Source of the DNA: Megalonaias nervosa
Taxonomy: Eukaryota > Mollusca > Bivalvia > Unionida > Unionidae
Direction of reading: 5' to 3'
Assembly (NCBI GenBank): GCA_016617855.1
Contig: JAECUM010001097.1
Span: forward strand, 1 to 64,000
Length of the DNA stretch: 64,000 nucleotides
Below are positions 1 to 10,041 of this stretch, piece after piece. Under the pieces are notes generated by a model. The model worked only from the letters and a program-made list of their open reading frames with translations, was not told the origin of the DNA and made no database searches. Each line of letters starts with the position of its first letter. Position 1 is the first letter of the stretch. The position numbers and the translations under genes are program-made.

Positions 1-476
1 TCGTTAAAATCATTAGCGATCACCTTAAAAGCGTCATCATAGGTTTTCATCATCATCGCGAATTCAGTATCGGCTATTTCACCATCACTGACACACGAAG
101 AAATATACAAAGATAATTTAGAACATGCATCTGCCACTGTATGTAATTTAATCATATAATCGTGCAATTTAGCATTTGTACAGGTATCTATCTTTTTGGT
201 TATAATGCCGAGAACTCCAGCAATAGTCGTTGATGCTGAAACAATAATGGTTATAACAGTAGGTGCTGTCATCGTCAACATTGATAATAATAATCCTATT
301 CCAGCAATAACAGCAGAAACCGAGTAAACAACTACATCGATGACAACTATACGTCTTTTGTATTTTTTTATTTTCGTGTTATAATAGTCGATAAAATTAT
401 TTAGTTTCGTGAGACGCTCACATACCTGATTGCATCTGTAACGTTGAACGTCGATGCGAGACTGAGGTTGATCCAT
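1..476 (-). CDS. Two-span membrane protein of the element, copy A, 3' end cut by window
   Basis: This is the same reading frame as the complete gene at 21838-22374, beginning at the ATG at 474-476 and running off the window start. The visible part includes both predicted membrane segments. It lies just downstream of the major capsid gene, on the same strand, with a TATA-like stretch (TTAGTATA) directly before the ATG. No family was recognised; see the complete copy for the description. Confidence 0.7.
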   Translation of the reverse strand, partial: MDQPQSRIDVQRYRCNQVCERLTKLNNFIDYYNTKIKKYKRRIVVIDVVVYSVSAVIAGIGLLLSMLTMTAPTVITIIVSASTTIAGVLGIITKKIDTCTNAKLHDYMIKLHTVADACSKLSLYISSCVSDGEIADTEFAMMMKTYDDAFKVIANDFN

Positions 477-497
477 TATACTAACAACGTCATTTAA

Positions 498-1424
498 TTA
501 AGTTTCAGTCACGAATTCTAGGCACCACCAGTAACGTCTCGGAGGCATTTCCGTTGATATCAGAGTAAAGATTTCTTTGATGTTCTTGGTTAGCATCACC
601 AATAGAGGATTACGATATTGTAACCGATCTTCTTCAGGTACTGTTGGAGTCATCACTGGCATCTACAATGAAAGTTTTGTCAGAATTACTCTACCAGCAT
701 CACCAGCGGGTCGCCATATTGCATCATTGTCAGTTGCTTTTCGTACAAGTACAACCGTATGCTTAGCTCCGAAAATGACTTTTCTGACATTTCTACAGAA
801 TCCAAAGATATGTGATAGTGGAATGGCACATGAAAATGCTCTTCTTCCACCACGCAACATTGCTCGACGTGATCTAAATCCTAAGTTAAAATCTGGATCT
901 ACATTAATAATTATATTTTGTATATCAGCGTTGGCGTTTCTAGCATGGTTTTGTGGGCGTCCTATATCATACTGTCGATATTCTGGAGAATCAGTTGTAT
1001 CCTTTGCAAACATCATTGATGGACCAGCCGATCTTGAATAATCGTCGCTGTATCTTGCAAGGCCAAGTATTGTCGTTGCAACGTCAACGTCTTTCTGAAT
1101 TGATTCAATATTTTTTCCGTCAATCATATACGTGGCGCTATCAAATAACGCCATAATACCATTATTAACAAAACCGACACTAACATCGTCTCCATATGCT
1201 ACTGGTGCTGCAGGAGCAGCGTTATTTAAAATTTCACATTCTACTTCAATAAAAGCCTCAGCGGGTAAGAAATACCTACTTGTATCCTGAACTTGTAGTT
1301 CAATTCGTCCACGCTGATCTGGAATTCGAGCGTCATAAGAATAATATTGATAATCACGCACAGACTCATCTTTAAGTACTGGTGCGTCCATGTCAAATGC
1401 GGGATCAGATATACGCTTGAACAT
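498..1424 (-). pseudogene. Major capsid protein (hexon-like jelly roll), copy A, interrupted by an in-frame stop
   Basis: The frame opens at the ATG at 1424 and gives 253 codons to a TAG at 663-665. It then stays open in the same frame for 54 more codons to a TAA at 498-500. The protein resembles the capsid (hexon) proteins of adintovirus/Polinton elements: a beta-rich N-terminal half, and a conserved block near residues 204-228 with the pattern HIFGFC, a short spacer, KVIFG and KHTVVLVR. Such proteins normally continue past this block, so I read the TAG as an inactivating mutation and not the natural end. The identical TAG occurs in copy B, so it predates the duplication. Readthrough cannot be excluded but looks unlikely, since other element genes carry stops too. 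The assignment rests on pattern recognition, not on a profile search. Confidence 0.75.
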
Positions 1425-1493
1425 CTTTATTATAAATATTATCGTCTAAAACGAAGACCACTTCGGGAAGTGAGACCACTTCCTGCTATCAGA

Positions 1494-1904
1494 CTAGCGG
1501 TTATATTTTTTTTCTTTTTCTGACATTGGTACATCAGCCAACTCTGCTAGTTTTTGATTCGCAGCTTGATTTATTATTTTACTGACATTTGCAGGCATTA
1601 CTTCAGTACTAGGTAATTTTACAGGTTGAGGGTTTCGTCGTATTAATCGTGCTAACCTATCTTTAATCGCTGAAAATGCTTTACTAGCAACATTACCCAT
1701 AGCACCAATACCTTTTTCACGAACAACATCAATAGCTTTCATTCCCAGTTGCTTTGCGATCGGTATTGCTTTTGGGGATATCCTTCTAAATAGACCCTGA
1801 ACAACATCACCTAGTCCATCTCCGTAGGTTGTTTTGTATACTGGTAATCGTGAGTTTATTACCCTGACCAAGGTTGGTCCACGGTGAGTACTATATACGA
1901 TCAT
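1494..1904 (-). pseudogene. Small basic virion (core/minor capsid-like) protein, copy A, C-terminus frameshifted
   Basis: The likely start is the ATG at 1904, preceded by TATAATAAA. A longer frame from 2042 exists, but its first 46 codons overlap another open frame and look non-coding. The protein is short and basic, with a Gly-Leu-Gly segment followed by an Ala/Lys/Ile-rich, probably helical region. This composition is common in the small virion proteins placed beside the capsid gene in adintovirus/Polinton elements. A run of eight T (plus strand, near 1506-1513) replaces the seven T of copy B. This shifts the last codons and removes the basic C-terminal tail present in copy B. The exact virion role is unknown. 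Confidence 0.6.
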
Positions 1905-2097
1905 TTTATTATAGTAATTGTATTTAATTACGTACTTAGTCACTATAGTAGTCATCGGCAATTTCATTAATAAGAGACTGATAAACATCAACGTCCATGA
2001 TACCACCAGTAAATAACCGTCTACAGATATCAGCTGCTTCATTAATTATTTCTGTAGAATTATTACCAGATCGTTTTCCTCCGATGAGGATTTCTAG

Positions 2098-2961
2098 TCA
2101 TTCAACGTCAGAGATAACGTTATTAGGACATAGAATAAGATCACTTCCATGAGTAGTAAATCCACTTCCACTTACGTTGCCAGAAGAGGTGTCTGACGGC
2201 CAATATTCTTCTTCCTCATCTTCCTTTTTGCTTAGTTTTTGTTGTTTTGCAGATTGTTGTTGTGGTGGTAGTGGTGGTAATATTTGTGGCAATTGTTGTT
2301 GTGGTGGTGGTGGTGATAGCAGTGGTGATCGTGGTGATTTAAATCGTGGTTGTTTTTGTGGTTTTGGAGATTGTGGCAATTGTTTAGCTTTTTCTTTTAT
2401 ATAGTTATGTACAGCCTCATCAAATTCATTAAAATATTTAATATCTTTATTAGATCTAATTTCTGGAATATCAGTATATATTCGATATACATCCTTAATC
2501 CAATTAGCAGAGTTCAGAGATTTAACATGTTCTGGTTTTACATATTTTTGTCTTTCATAATATCCAAATGCGGCAATATCAAATAATTGGTCTCTGTCCT
2601 TGATAGCAGCAATACCTTCAGGTGTAAATTTATCTATTATCTTAATTTTGGTTTTTGGTTGTCGTGGTTGTGGTTGTGGTTGTGGTTGAGCCCCAGGTTG
2701 AGCAGCTTGAATACGACCGGCAATATCAGCAGGTAATGTTTCAAGAGCTCTTTGTGTTGCCACAGTTGCTGTAACAATTTTCTTTGTTGGTTCGACAATT
2801 GGTTTAAATAATTGTTTTGTATCCTCTTCAAATTCAACATGAGATTCTTGTCGTTCTTGTAATTGTTGTCGAACAGCATCACGAACAGGTAAATATTTTC
2901 TGATTGCTTCTAGTCGCTCTCGTGCTAATCTAGCTGAATGAGGTTCTCCGATGACAACCAT
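2098..2961 (-). CDS. Conserved hypothetical virion-cluster protein, Pro/Gln-rich, copy A
   Basis: This frame has 287 codons from the ATG at 2961, which lies 25 bp inside the right terminal repeat and follows a TATAAATATTATTAAT stretch. It is the first gene of the minus-strand cluster. Residues 1-80 are charged and probably helical, with an FKPIVEPTKKIV segment of a type I recognise from uncharacterised adintovirus/Polinton proteins. Residues 88-100 are a Gln-Pro repeat. Residues 200-250 are Pro/Gln/Lys-rich low complexity, followed by an acidic Glu run. After the TGA at 2098-2100 the same frame stays open for 53 codons to a TAA at 1936-1938, so the natural protein may have been longer. Function unknown. 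Confidence 0.65.
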   Translation of the reverse strand: MVVIGEPHSARLARERLEAIRKYLPVRDAVRQQLQERQESHVEFEEDTKQLFKPIVEPTKKIVTATVATQRALETLPADIAGRIQAAQPGAQPQPQPQPRQPKTKIKIIDKFTPEGIAAIKDRDQLFDIAAFGYYERQKYVKPEHVKSLNSANWIKDVYRIYTDIPEIRSNKDIKYFNEFDEAVHNYIKEKAKQLPQSPKPQKQPRFKSPRSPLLSPPPPQQQLPQILPPLPPQQQSAKQQKLSKKEDEEEEYWPSDTSSGNVSGSGFTTHGSDLILCPNNVISDVE

Positions 2962-2985
2962 ATTAATAATATTTATACTGACTAT

Positions 2986-3263
2986 TTAATTACAGCAGCA
3001 GGCAGGGTGAACGACAAAAATTGAGCGACCCGGCCAGTAAACTAAACGCATTATAACATAAAAAACAAAAAAACAAAAATAAAATAACAAAAATGAGCTA
3101 ACCCAAACGATTTATTATTCGTTTTTCAAACTATACGGTAATACTAAAAGCTAGGAGGTTCGGTTTAGCGTTATTGACCTTATTTTTTCAGCCTCTGTAG
3201 GAACCTTATGTTTTTAGACAAATGACGATTCAGACAAGTGGTCTGTTCATCCTGCCTGCTGCT
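2986..3263. repeat. Right terminal inverted repeat of element copy A
   Basis: This 278 bp segment is the same as 24883-25160. It begins inside the element with TTAATTAC, then AGCAGCAGGCAGGGTGAAC, and ends with the near-complement of that 19-mer (one mismatch). It is followed by TTATG (3264-3268), the right target-site copy. The repeat is itself bounded by 19 bp inverted repeats; see the finding on nested repeats. Confidence 0.93.
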
Positions 3264-3599
3264 TTATGTGTAGCTGCATTAATCTGTGTTGAATTTGGAT
3301 TGGAAGAGGAAAAGATATTGTGGGCACGTGCAACCTAGGATGGCTCGTATGACGTGTGCAGACATTTAAACATAAAGGTATTATTCATCATTTGGAAATG
3401 TACAATGAAGTGATGATATTCAAAGCATAGGACATGATAGAATTGATGAGATGTTAACTAAATTTCTGAGAAACATGGATTAAAATATGAAAGGTAAGGT
3501 GTGATTTTTGCTATTGACTAATATCAATTGCCAAGTCCAAATTATATTAGGAATACAATAATTCTGCCAAACACCATTTCTCAATTCAATGAATAAGAT

Positions 3600-4176
3600 T
3601 TAATCTTTAAAAATCAGTCCTGATGCTACATTTGAGTCTAGATAGAAGAAGGATAACAGGGTATTACAAGTTACCACTTCTTTATTATAGTATGCACGTG
3701 CACGTTTGAACCATATTGTATACTTGTATTCAGCGCATAATAGGAGGCACAAGTCCTCAAATTCAGGTTTGGAGAACGAGGCCTTGTTGGGAAAAAGACC
3801 TAATTTAAGGAAAGTATAGAATGTATTGAAAGAGTTTCCGGTTAGTTTCATCATGCATTTAACAATTAAATCTTGTAGGGGATAGACAAGTTTACATTCC
3901 AAAAATAAATGGTCCACAGTTTTGATATCGCCGCAAAAGGTGCATAATTTTGATTGAGAAATTCGTTTCAAATACTTTATGGACGGGTAGGATATCATGG
4001 ATGGTTTTAAAACACATATCTCTAGTGATTGGATCTGTAAATTTATTATGCAAATGTTTTGGAGGACTGCTACTTTTTTTGTTTTGTTTTTTGTTTTTTG
4101 AGGAGTTTTTTCTTGTCCTTGTAGAGTTAGTAGTATTAGTGATATTGCTGTAGGAAGGTAGCGTCGAGTCTAGCAT
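3600..4176 (-). pseudogene. Degraded LINE (non-LTR retrotransposon) 3' end, zinc-knuckle region, U1
   Basis: Two overlapping minus-strand frames (3892-4176 and 3600-3998) together resemble the C-terminal end of a LINE ORF2 protein. A TRDMCFKTIHDILPVH stretch is followed, in the other frame, by a zinc-knuckle-like LCTFCGDIKTVDHLFLEC pattern (CxxC, H, C). A frameshift separates the parts. No reverse transcriptase core is present, so this is a dead 5'-truncated fragment. The same fragment sits in every unit, so it was inserted before the array was amplified. Confidence 0.6.
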
Positions 4177-6066
4177 TGGTCTGTGGACGACGATGTGTGT
4201 TGCGCTGGTTTGGGCTTCGAAGTCATAGTTGACTTTTGGGGGTTCATAAGAGACGTGTTATTCTCTGAAGATCACATTCTCTTACCTCGTGGTAAACAGG
4301 AATGTTCGTGTGTTATATTTTCTTTGATCTGCTAGCTACCAGTCAGTTGGAAAGAGTTTTGTACAGTGGGTTTTGAAAGCTGTTCGCTGCCATCGTGACA
4401 TTTGTAATGGTTTAACATGGTTTCCATCATGCGTAGATTGAGTCGTCTTCTTGGAAAGATTAGTATCCATTTGGGAAGTTCTGAAGGACAATTCATAGCA
4501 CATGACAATTAATTGGCAGCATGGGCTAGTGATATTGCATACCATTGAATAATTTAATCAATTATGTGATAATGTTTGGTCTGTGCTTTCGGGAGAACCA
4601 ATATATTTCGCGCAGGTGCGATAAGGTCTTTTGGGAGACGTGTTATCCTGGTGGAAAGGCAATCTCCAGACCTGAGCTTTTCGGGTAAACAGGAATGGTC
4701 CTGTGTTACATGTGTTGTCTTGTTAGAGATCTGTGTTGCGTAGTCGTTCCTGCAGCATATTCCGAAGGTTGTTATGGGAGAATTTGACCCCGGATAGCTA
4801 GTCGGAACAGTTTTATGTTGGATTCAACTGAGTAAATTTGTGTTCATTGTTGACATTTAGTTTTCTTCTAAGCAATCAGTGATTCCAAGAAAAAGTTTTA
4901 TGTAAGATGTGAGCGACGAGTCGTAAGAAACAAGCTCATTTATTCTGAGGTTTATATGAATCATATTGGGAATCATTAATCGGGTTGGTGGTTGATTTTA
5001 GGGGAGTAATCTATTTTGATTCATGACCACATAAGTGTGACGTCTGTGTCACTCGAGGACGAGTGATTTTTGAAGGATGGGGTAATGTAATAAATTTGGA
5101 GTATGCACATTTGTTTATAGCGCTCGGTTGTAAGGATTTCTTAGATGTTTGTGATTATTTGTTTATTATGGGAAGTCGGTCCTGGGGAAATATTCCTAAA
5201 ACGGAAATAATATGTCAATTACTAGGTGCACGGAGTGAAGTGTTAGTGAGTTTCCATGATGCCATGGTTGACTTTTAGTGAATTCAGATCCAAACGGCAT
5301 GAGTGTAACTGTTGTACCATAGTCCCTATTAAAATCTAGTGGTGTACATTGGTGGTGTGACTGCAGTGGCACTATTTACGGTAGGAGACCGGTAAATTAC
5401 ACAAAGGAATAAACAAGAAGGGACTCGGCAGATACCGTTCATGTCGACATCGTGGCAAATGTGATGCAGTTGTACTGGCGAAATGTGCCTTGAAACCATG
5501 AATTGACTGGCCTAAGGTGGCGTAGTAAAAATAGTTCCCTGTCTTAAAGGATAGTTGGATAGTTTCTACGGCGTGAACTGCTGACGGTACGGAAACCTGA
5601 TGAAGAGAAACCATGCAGATGTGCGGTTATATATATCTGGCAAGTTGTGAGATCTGTGGTCTTGCATTGATTAGAGTAAACTTATGTATAGAATGGACAC
5701 GTCGGGCTTTCTAATTTAAAACTGAGGTTGTCTAGAAGTCTTTGGAAATTTGAGGTAAACTTATGACTTCTAGCGGAATAGCGCCATGGTTTGACACCGC
5801 TCGGTCAAGCAAATACCCCTGGCTTATAATAATATATAGCATCGATGCAACAGGCCATATAGTATGAGGATCTAACTAGATCGAAGTTGCTTATATTCAA
5901 CCTCACGAACATGTGCTGTTCTTGATAGTTTGTACCACCATTGCTCCTTAAGAGCTAATCATGCGGGTTTTATGTCAGAATAAACTTAGTTATTTCTGTT
6001 CCAATTGTAAATATCAGTGGTTGTTATTTGGAAAATAACTGTCCATATCACGAAGGATTACTAACT
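4177..6066. other. U1 spacer without a recognisable gene
   Basis: About 1.9 kb of unique-looking host sequence. It contains two related blocks of roughly 80 bp (near 4246-4322 and 4629-4710, both with GAGACGTGTTAT and GTAAACAGGAATG) and a purine-rich stretch followed by TGTAAT near 5075-5090 that faintly recalls the junction before a 3' LTR. The short open frames here (for example 5063-5278 plus and 5372-5614 minus) have no domain, and I do not call them genes. Equivalent spacers are in U2-U5 and in part in U7. Confidence 0.6.
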
Positions 6067-6125
6067 CTGTGTGTGCTTCTGTGTGAGTGTGTTCGTGTGT
6101 GTGTGCGTGTGTGTGTGTGTGTGTT

Positions 6126-6163
<38 letters not shown>
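6067..6163. repeat. (TG)n-(GA)n compound microsatellite, U1
   Basis: A GT/TG tract with a few interruptions runs directly into a GA tract that abuts the 3' end of the SINE. On the SINE strand it reads (CT)n then (AC)n, so it probably grew from the SINE tail. Length differs in every unit, with equivalents at about 27965-28082, 36296-36419, 44956-45060 and 53236-53343. Confidence 0.9.
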
Positions 6164-6391
6164 TTGCATTTTTAAAGTAGTTTTCACAATTTTGCAGTGA
6201 TATTGCTACGATGTCTGCGGTGGGGCAGTTTATAGTGGTGTGTAGCACTGGGGCATCATGCTGAGCGCCAAGTGAGGTAGGTGTTAGTACCAATTTTATA
6301 AGTCTTTGGTAAGACTCGACCTGGCTTCTAACCCGCGACCTCCCACATCCGAGGCGGACGCTCTAACCAGTAGGCCACTGGAGCGGCCACT
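6164..6391 (-). mobile_element. tRNA-derived SINE, U1
   Basis: On the minus strand the element starts with a tRNA-like head. A box A-like TGGCCTACTGGTTAGAGCG complements 6359-6377, and a box B-like GGTCGCGGGTTAGAAGCC complements 6323-6340, a pol III internal promoter with normal spacing. The body contains CTTGGCGCTCAGCA-type sequence, which I associate with molluscan SINE tails (established pattern, not searched here). It ends in a CT/AC simple repeat. Copies of the same 228 bp lie in U2-U5 at the same place, so it was present before array expansion. Confidence 0.75.
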
Positions 6392-6698
6392 GTTAACTCG
6401 TAACAACTAAACCATTTGCGATCTTCAAGAGAAGCCAAACGCTGTGACTCTCATCAAGTTAGTGCGCACGATAGTTCTTTGAATAAAGTAAAAACTTAAA
6501 CTTCCATGAAGTGTCAGTCATCATGATGTAAAATTCTTGGGCAGAATTTAGGATTGCATATGAAGTTTTCTTTTGAACATTATATATAAATTTATGTTTG
6601 ATTTTAATGAAAACAAAATAAATATATTTATATTTCAAATTCTTCTGCTAACTTTGATAAAAACAAAAAAAGAAATCGTTGCAAAAACTATATTCTCT

Positions 6699-6993
6699 TC
6701 AAGATTGCACAGTGAGGTCCGACATGAGGAGCCTGATCTCTTTTGTAAGCTCCTTTTCCTTTCTCTCTTGTACTGAACTTCTATATAGCCTCCTGCTGGT
6801 TCTGGAGCTTTTGTCGAATTTTTCAAGCAGACCTGAAGCCTTTCGTCGCCCACCTTTAAAGTTTTCTCTGCGAATCCTTCCTGTTGTGCTTTGTTCTTGC
6901 CATTGGCCCTGTTGTTGGAGGAGGTCACATGCCGTCCTTGCCTCCCTGTAAATTATGAATTTATGATTAAAAATTCTCAGTAAAATCTATATC

Positions 6994-7047
<54 letters not shown>

Positions 7048-7603
7048 CGCTCGCTCGCGCGCGGTGCCGTACTCCGTACAGAATATTTGTCCGTCCATCT
7101 AAAACAGGCAACACATACATTTCGTTTATAGGAATGTTAGTTTCTTTGCTTGCTATCGTACACAGAATCTTCCATTCCCACACCAATATGCCTCTAATAA
7201 CCTTTAATTTGTCTTAAACTAGAAATAAATGCATAATTGAATCCATGTCTTTTCTGCCATTTACATATTTGAATTGCATTGGAAGCCTCCTATTTTGGGA
7301 TGACAATTTCATCAGCACTTCCAAGTTCTCATATTCACGTCTTTTAAAATTTGATCGATATGTGTTGAAAACAATTTTCAAATTGTTGTGAAGATATCAG
7401 AAGAAATAAGTAGACAAGTTTTCCATAAGAAAATAGATCAGGAAAAACACTTACTTTAATAGACGATCAACCAATGCTCCAATGGCTGGATTCTTCTGCT
7501 GTCCATCTTTGGATTCAGCTACTCTGGGCGACATCATAATTGAATTGGTATCATAGATTCTCCCTTCTACAGACTTTCCTTTTAAAAGGTGTATTGGTTC
7601 CTG

Positions 7604-7635
<32 letters not shown>

Positions 7636-7676
7636 CATAATAATAATAATAACAACAACAATAGTTATAGTAAGAA

Positions 7677-7728
<52 letters not shown>

Positions 7729-7922
7729 TAAGTTCTATGTGATGAGAACGGAACATAAGCATGATCCAATTTAACCGTATGAGTGGATGTTGCTTACTAA
7801 TAGGGTTAAAGTGAATAATGCGCATGTTGTCACTTTTATATAGTTTATATTTTTGGCCAGTGAAATGTAATATCACTGCCCATCCGTTTGAATAATAAAA
7901 TAATAATTATAATAGTTGTTGG

Positions 7923-7965
<43 letters not shown>

Positions 7966-8122
7966 TCAATTTGAAAAGAACAGATCACAAGTATAAAACA
8001 AGTTAACCCTGCAAGTGTACGTTCCTTATTAATAGTGTTAAATTGAATAATGCGCATGGGGTCGTTTTTATATGGTTTGTATTTTCGGCCAGTCAAATTT
8101 AAGGTTACTGCCCATCCTTCTA

Positions 8123-8180
<58 letters not shown>

Positions 8181-8219
8181 TTAGTTGTTCGTTGGTGTTG
8201 TTATTATTATTACTGTAAC

Positions 8220-8276
<57 letters not shown>

Positions 8277-9271
8277 TTAATTTAAATTTGAAAAGAACGG
8301 AGCAAAAAGTAGAATCTAATTTAATCCTACAACTGGATGTTGCTTACCAATGGGGTTAAATTAAATAATGCGCAAGGTGTCATTTTTATATGGCTTGTGT
8401 TATCGGCCAGTGAAATTGAAGGTAACTGTCCATCCAATTTGTAAGTTCTCATGCATTCCACTTCCAACCAGCTGACATTTTCACGAGAGAATTGAACCAC
8501 TCACGTAAAGTTCAATTTTGCAATGTAATCTGTGTCTTTTCGACACTTTTCTGTGATGGTGTGTTCTTACAACAAATGTTTCATTTTAATCATATGATGC
8601 CGATTGTTGCCATATTTCAATAAACAAGAAACTGTATCCGACATTTCGCTAGGAAAATTTAGAAATTGTATTATGTTAAAAACCGATTTATTCCAATCTC
8701 GTTATGAAATAATAAATTATTCCTCTCATGACGCAATATCATCATCATTCTTCCTCCTCTTCATCATCATCAACATATTATTATTAGTAGTACTAGTATT
8801 ATCAATATTATTATTTTTATTACAATAACAATGCTGACGATGACGATAAATATGACGACAGTGACGGTTGCCTGCGTTAGATATTGTGACACACTATCAA
8901 CAATGATGATTTGAAGCAGGTTAGTTTTGTAGAAAAATCAAAGAGAAATTTATGAAACATTAGCTGTCTTGACTTTTCTAGGAAGTAGTTCCTTTACTTT
9001 GGAAGCGCAATGTGACATTAAAATTTAGAAGAAAGAAAAACAGATGAAACTATGGAAGCAGACAAAGAGAACGCGATTTGCATGCATAATAATTCCACAT
9101 ACCTAACACATCTGGGGAAAGAAAAAATGACAGTTAAAGAGCTTGTTTAAAACAATTAAATTCACTTACGTAATAGCTTTGAATATAGTGTTCCTTGGTT
9201 TCCCACTTCTCCTCATAATCCTCCAAATCCTGGTCATTGATTGTATAGGTGTTGTACAGTGACTGTGCCAT
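6699..9271 (-). CDS. Three-exon host gene of unknown function, U1 copy, apparently intact
   Basis: Exon 1 is 9170-9271 (34 codons from the ATG at 9271). Exon 2 is 7455-7600. Exon 3 is 6699-6945, ending in TGA. Donors after exons 1 and 2 read GTAAGT, acceptors read CAG, and the phases agree: phase 0 at the first junction, and phase 2 at the second, where AA joins G to make a lysine codon. The result is a 164-residue protein. The N-terminus (start MAQSLYNTY) is acidic, with a DQDLEDYEEKWE stretch. The middle carries an SPRVAESKDGQQ stretch. The C-terminus is Arg/Lys/Ser-rich and probably helical, ending SDLTVQS. I recognise no domain, signal peptide or membrane span. A CAG preceded by pyrimidines lies two bases before the ATG, so a 5' UTR intron is possible. 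Conserved phases across copies support a real gene. Confidence 0.72.
6946..7454 (-). other. Intron 2 of the U1 gene with a (CT)n tract
   Basis: This 509 bp intron contains a long CT tract at about 6997-7044, followed by GCTC repeats and GC alternation to about 7063. On the transcribed strand it reads as a GA-rich run. The rest is ordinary AT-rich sequence. Tract length varies strongly among units. Confidence 0.7.
7601..9169 (-). other. Intron 1 of the U1 gene: TAA/ATT tracts and repeated modules
   Basis: This 1569 bp intron holds three related modules of about 160-170 bp (about 7730-7896, 7965-8125 and 8276-8445). Each has a GAACRGA start-like region, a central ATAATGCGCA and a CGGCCAGTSAAAT...CCATCC end, and they are separated by (TAA)n and (ATT)n tracts. 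The (TAA)n at 7604-7636 directly abuts exon 2, so the splice acceptor lies on the edge of the microsatellite. The remainder (8446-9169) shows no gene; a CAT-rich, CTC-rich patch at 8740-8830 only yields a spurious hydrophobic frame. Confidence 0.7.
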
Positions 9272-10004
9272 ATCTGTTTTATAAGGGAAAAATAAATGAA
9301 GGATTTATCTCCAAGATGCGAACTGTCTATCTAGGGTCTTTCTAAAAACTCAACTCGTCCTTAGAAACTGACAAATTAGAATGATACTTAAAGTCCAACT
9401 GCACAGAAGTCAAAGGTCGAATGTTCTCAAGAGTAGCGCTTGGACTTTTAAATCTGTCCATTGCAGCCCTAAAACAGTTACTATTGGCTGGAGATTATAG
9501 TATAGCACCCGCGGCAGTATTACCTGTAGTTACCTCTATTCAGCACCGTTACCATAACACGCCTTATGGCTTACGTCCGGCGAGTACACCGTAATCAATC
9601 CAAAGCCGCATATTAGTCTGACATCTTAATAAAGTCCATACCTAATCCTGAGTATAGGCGTAATTAAAATTCACAATCAGCTCACTCTCATACATGTACC
9701 TTGTATTTTATTTGTTGTTCTTTTATGTTTCTGTTTAGTTTGTTTTGCAATTGTTAGTATGTATTTAACTTTCACCAGTGATCACTGATAGCAACTTCAT
9801 CATTAAGTGTGTTTACAATATACATGTATAGTTAATTAGTCTAGGTCTGTAATATAGATGTACCTTACTAATGTAAGTGAACATACATGTGTGTGATGGA
9901 TTGTGATTGATTGCACTCTTTATATCTCTGTAATATCTTTGAGGGCCTCAAGGTAGATTAGATCTGTTTTATAACTAACTGAGTTACCCTCATTAGGTAA
10001 AGTC

Positions 10005-10041
<37 letters not shown>

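Larger units (their letters stand above)
1..3263. mobile_element. Adintovirus/Polinton-like element, copy A (right part only)
   Basis: This segment matches 21899-25160 of the complete element almost base for base, with an offset of 21898 falling to 21897 after one homopolymer indel. By eye I count only about five differences. It holds the end of the minus-strand morphogenesis cluster (membrane protein, major capsid, basic virion protein, 287-codon protein) and the right terminal inverted repeat, followed by TTATG and host unit U1. The rest of the copy lies outside the window. The near identity implies that it arose by duplication of an element-bearing host unit, not by a separate insertion. 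Confidence 0.92.

Noticed and set aside
577..1041. 154-codon plus-strand frame (repeated at 22475)
   Set aside because: It lies fully antisense to the capsid gene, has no domain, and is explained as a shadow frame.
5050..5100. Purine-rich tract then TGTAAT, like the junction before a 3' LTR
   Set aside because: No second LTR copy, no primer binding site and no gag/pol frame upstream were found.
5063..5278. 71-codon plus-strand frame conserved in all units
   Set aside because: Conservation follows from recent duplication of the unit. No domain, splice or start evidence supports it.
6635..6928. 97-codon minus frame (MTSSNNRANG...) over exon 3
   Set aside because: The other phase of the same DNA fits the splice acceptor and the exon 2 phase and ends in a stop at the conserved place; this frame does not.
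6977..7186. Arg-Glu repeat frame over the CT tract, and similar frames in other units
   Set aside because: Simple translation of a microsatellite within intron 2.
7540..7774. Poly-Asn and poly-Ile frames over TAA/ATT tracts
   Set aside because: Microsatellite translation; part of the region is exon 2 antisense.
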